Below, piece after piece: positions 5,465 to 7,029 of a stretch of 7,029 nt of DNA. Position numbers and translations under genes: made by a program. The stretch is from NCBI GenBank assembly GCA_029932835.1, contig JAOZPI010000043.1:1-7029 (forward strand). The letters run 5' to 3'. The notes beneath the pieces are model-generated. The model was not told the origin of the DNA and did not search any database. It saw nothing but the letters and a program-made list of their open reading frames with translations. Each line of letters opens with the position of its first letter. The first letter of the stretch is position 1. This DNA comes from an archaeon. GTDB lineage: Archaea; Altiarchaeota; Altiarchaeia; JAFGQM01.

Positions 5465-7029
5465 ATGGATATAGACCAAAGCGTACTGAGCAGAGAAGAT
5501 CTGAAAAAACTGGAGGACCTAAAAAATCCAAAGGTCCTGGATATTGTGGAGAGGTACACAAGGCTCTGTAGACCCGCCAAGGTAAAGGTGATTACCGATT
5601 CTGAGGAGGATATACGATATGTTAGAGAAACGGCTATAAAGAAGGGAGAAGAAAAAAAGCTAGAACTAGAGGGACACACGATCCATTTTGACGGCTACTA
5701 CGACCAAGCCAGGGACAAGAAAAACACGCGCATATTGGTCCCAAAGGGAGTTTTCCTGGGGAAGCACCTCAACACTATAGAGCGGGAGGAGGGTCTAAGA
5801 GAGGTTCATGAGCTAATGGATGGGATAATGGAGGGAAAGGAAATGCTCGTTCGCTTTTTTACGCTAGGACCCACTGACTCTATGTTCTCTATATGTGCCC
5901 TCCAGTTGACTGATTCCTTCTATGTTGCACACAGCGAGGATATCCTGTACAGAAATGGCTATGAACAATTCAAAAAACTGGGAGGTTCTGGAAACTTCTT
6001 CTATTTTGTGCACTCTGCCGGGGAGCTGGATGAAAGAGGAAACAGCAAAAATATAGACAAAAGGAGGATATATGTTGATTTAGAGGAGGAGAGGGTCCTC
6101 AGCATCAATAACCAATATGCGGGGAATAGCCTCGGTCTAAAGAAGCTTGCCCTAAGGCTGGCAATAAGCAAGGCATCCAAGGAGGACTGGCTATGTGAGC
6201 ACATGTTTGTTATGGGAGTGCATCCAAAAGGAAAGAAGAGGGTCAGTTATTTTACTGGAGCGTTCCCCAGTGCGTGCGGAAAAACATCCACCGCTATGCT
6301 CCCAGGACAAACTATGGTTGGGGATGATAGTGCGTATATACGAGTGGGGGGGGAGGGGGAGGCACGCGCTGCGACTGTGGAGAGGGGCATCTTTGGGATA
6401 ATAAAGGATGTAAATCCAGAGGATGATCCAGTGATATATCGGGCACTTACAACCCCGGGGGAGGTGATATTCTCGAATGTCCTGGTAAAAGACGGACGGC
6501 CCTACTGGCTGGGGATGGGGAGTGAGATACCAGAGGACGGAGTAAACTTCTCTGGGGAGTGGTACAAGGGAAAAAGGGACAAAGAGGGAAAGGAGATCCC
6601 ACCAGCGCACAAGAACGCGAGGTACACGCTCAGAATCAGCGACCTCGAAAATGCAGATGAGAAGGCAGATGATCCTGATGGTGTGAGGGTGGATGGAATT
6701 ATATATGGGGGGAGAGACTCAGACACCTCTGTTCCTGTTTGTCAATCTCTCAGTTGGTCTCACGGCGTTTTTATGGGGGCTTCTATTGAATCCGAAACAA
6801 CAGCCGCTACCCTGGGTCAAGAGGGGGTGAGGAAGCACAACCCCATGGCAAATCTGGATTTTCTTGTTATACCGCTCGGCACCTATATAGAAAAGCACCT
6901 CAAATTTGGTGAGGATTTGGATAATCCCCCCTCTATATTCGCCACAAATTACTTCCTGAAGGAGAACGGCAAGTTTCTAAATGGAAAGAGGGATAAACTG
7001 GTCTGGGTGATGTGGATGGAGGGGAGGGT
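5465..7029 (+). CDS. pckG: Phosphoenolpyruvate carboxykinase, GTP type (runs off the window)
   Basis: Cytosolic enzyme interconverting oxaloacetate + GTP with PEP + GDP + CO2; in archaea it serves gluconeogenesis or anaplerosis. 521 codons are visible without a stop, and family length is about 600-625, so roughly the last 100 residues are missing. Landmarks, by comparison with the vertebrate enzyme: QAR (81-83; R83, substrate contact), NQYAGNS (216-222), KK (226-227) and EHM (245-247; H246), metal ligands; P-loop GAFPSACGKT (265-274) with the reactive C271; kinase-2 VGDD (285-288); HKNARY (382-387; R386, nucleotide phosphate); and GGRDSDTSVP (415-424) leading into the guanine-binding region. 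GGRDSDTSVP is closer to what I recall of Thermococcales enzymes than to animal ones. ATG 5465 is the only normal start after the trm1 stop, which lies in the same frame. A G8 tract (6346-6353) encodes V-G-G between kinase-2 and the following strand, and the frame stays intact through it. It may be co-transcribed with trm1. Confidence 0.95.
   Translation, partial: MDIDQSVLSREDLKKLEDLKNPKVLDIVERYTRLCRPAKVKVITDSEEDIRYVRETAIKKGEEKKLELEGHTIHFDGYYDQARDKKNTRILVPKGVFLGKHLNTIEREEGLREVHELMDGIMEGKEMLVRFFTLGPTDSMFSICALQLTDSFYVAHSEDILYRNGYEQFKKLGGSGNFFYFVHSAGELDERGNSKNIDKRRIYVDLEEERVLSINNQYAGNSLGLKKLALRLAISKASKEDWLCEHMFVMGVHPKGKKRVSYFTGAFPSACGKTSTAMLPGQTMVGDDSAYIRVGGEGEARAATVERGIFGIIKDVNPEDDPVIYRALTTPGEVIFSNVLVKDGRPYWLGMGSEIPEDGVNFSGEWYKGKRDKEGKEIPPAHKNARYTLRISDLENADEKADDPDGVRVDGIIYGGRDSDTSVPVCQSLSWSHGVFMGASIESETTAATLGQEGVRKHNPMANLDFLVIPLGTYIEKHLKFGEDLDNPPSIFATNYFLKENGKFLNGKRDKLVWVMWMEGR

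Noticed and set aside
6191..6610. Minus-strand open frames opposite pckG (6191-6610, 6502-6726, 6001-6204)
   Set aside because: They are shadows of PEP carboxykinase, whose P-loop, kinase-2 and nucleotide motifs are encoded on the plus strand over the same bases.
1..7029. CRISPR arrays, tRNA or rRNA genes, insertion-sequence ends, att sites
   Set aside because: I found no regularly spaced repeats, cloverleaf-like segments, transposase motifs or flanking inverted repeats, and the gaps between genes are too short to hold such elements.

Overview
The window looks like a piece of an archaeal chromosome. Two adjacent genes encode DNA topoisomerase VI subunits B and A. Beside them are a single-OB-fold ssDNA-binding protein of the short archaeal kind, an archaeal-length Trm1 tRNA methyltransferase with a four-cysteine zinc site, and a GTP-type PEP carboxykinase whose motifs resemble the Thermococcales enzyme. 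AT-rich TATA-like boxes sit about 25-35 bases before several start codons, and most genes have no clear Shine-Dalgarno, which also fits archaea. I cannot fix the phylum by eye, and I see no firm sign of hyperthermophily. Coding density is very high: no gap exceeds about 70 bases, and I see no tRNA, rRNA, CRISPR array or insertion sequence.

Layout. Positions 1-3392 are a minus-strand block, transcribed right to left: ssb (3392-3102), a 10-helix SBF/BASS-family transporter overlapping it by 4 bases as ATGA (3105-2227), top6B (2184-415), and top6A after a 7-base gap (407 to beyond position 1, partial). The 42-base gap before top6B holds a T-rich element that could end the ssb-transporter transcript, start a leaderless top6B-top6A transcript, or both.

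Positions 3393-3458 are a divergent promoter region between ssb and a small plus-strand gene (3459-3764). That gene product resembles the ribosome hibernation factor (HPF/S30EA) fold. It ends tail-to-tail, with an 11-base overlap, against a minus-strand gene for an exported, single-HKD phospholipase D-superfamily protein (3754-about 4310). The reading frame of that gene has no normal start codon; one missing G just after an ATG would explain this. A second divergent promoter region (4311-4363) separates it from trm1 (4364-5449), which is followed 15 bases later by pckG (5465 to beyond 7029, partial).

How the genes relate. Topo VI and the ssDNA-binding protein are DNA topology and maintenance functions. 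Trm1 and the HPF-like protein concern tRNA and ribosomes. PEP carboxykinase belongs to central carbon metabolism. I see no dedicated defence, mobile or biosynthetic system. The points most worth a second look are the HPF-like protein, the start of the PLD gene, the altered sodium-site residues in the transporter, its translational coupling to ssb, and the long acidic tail of Top6B.
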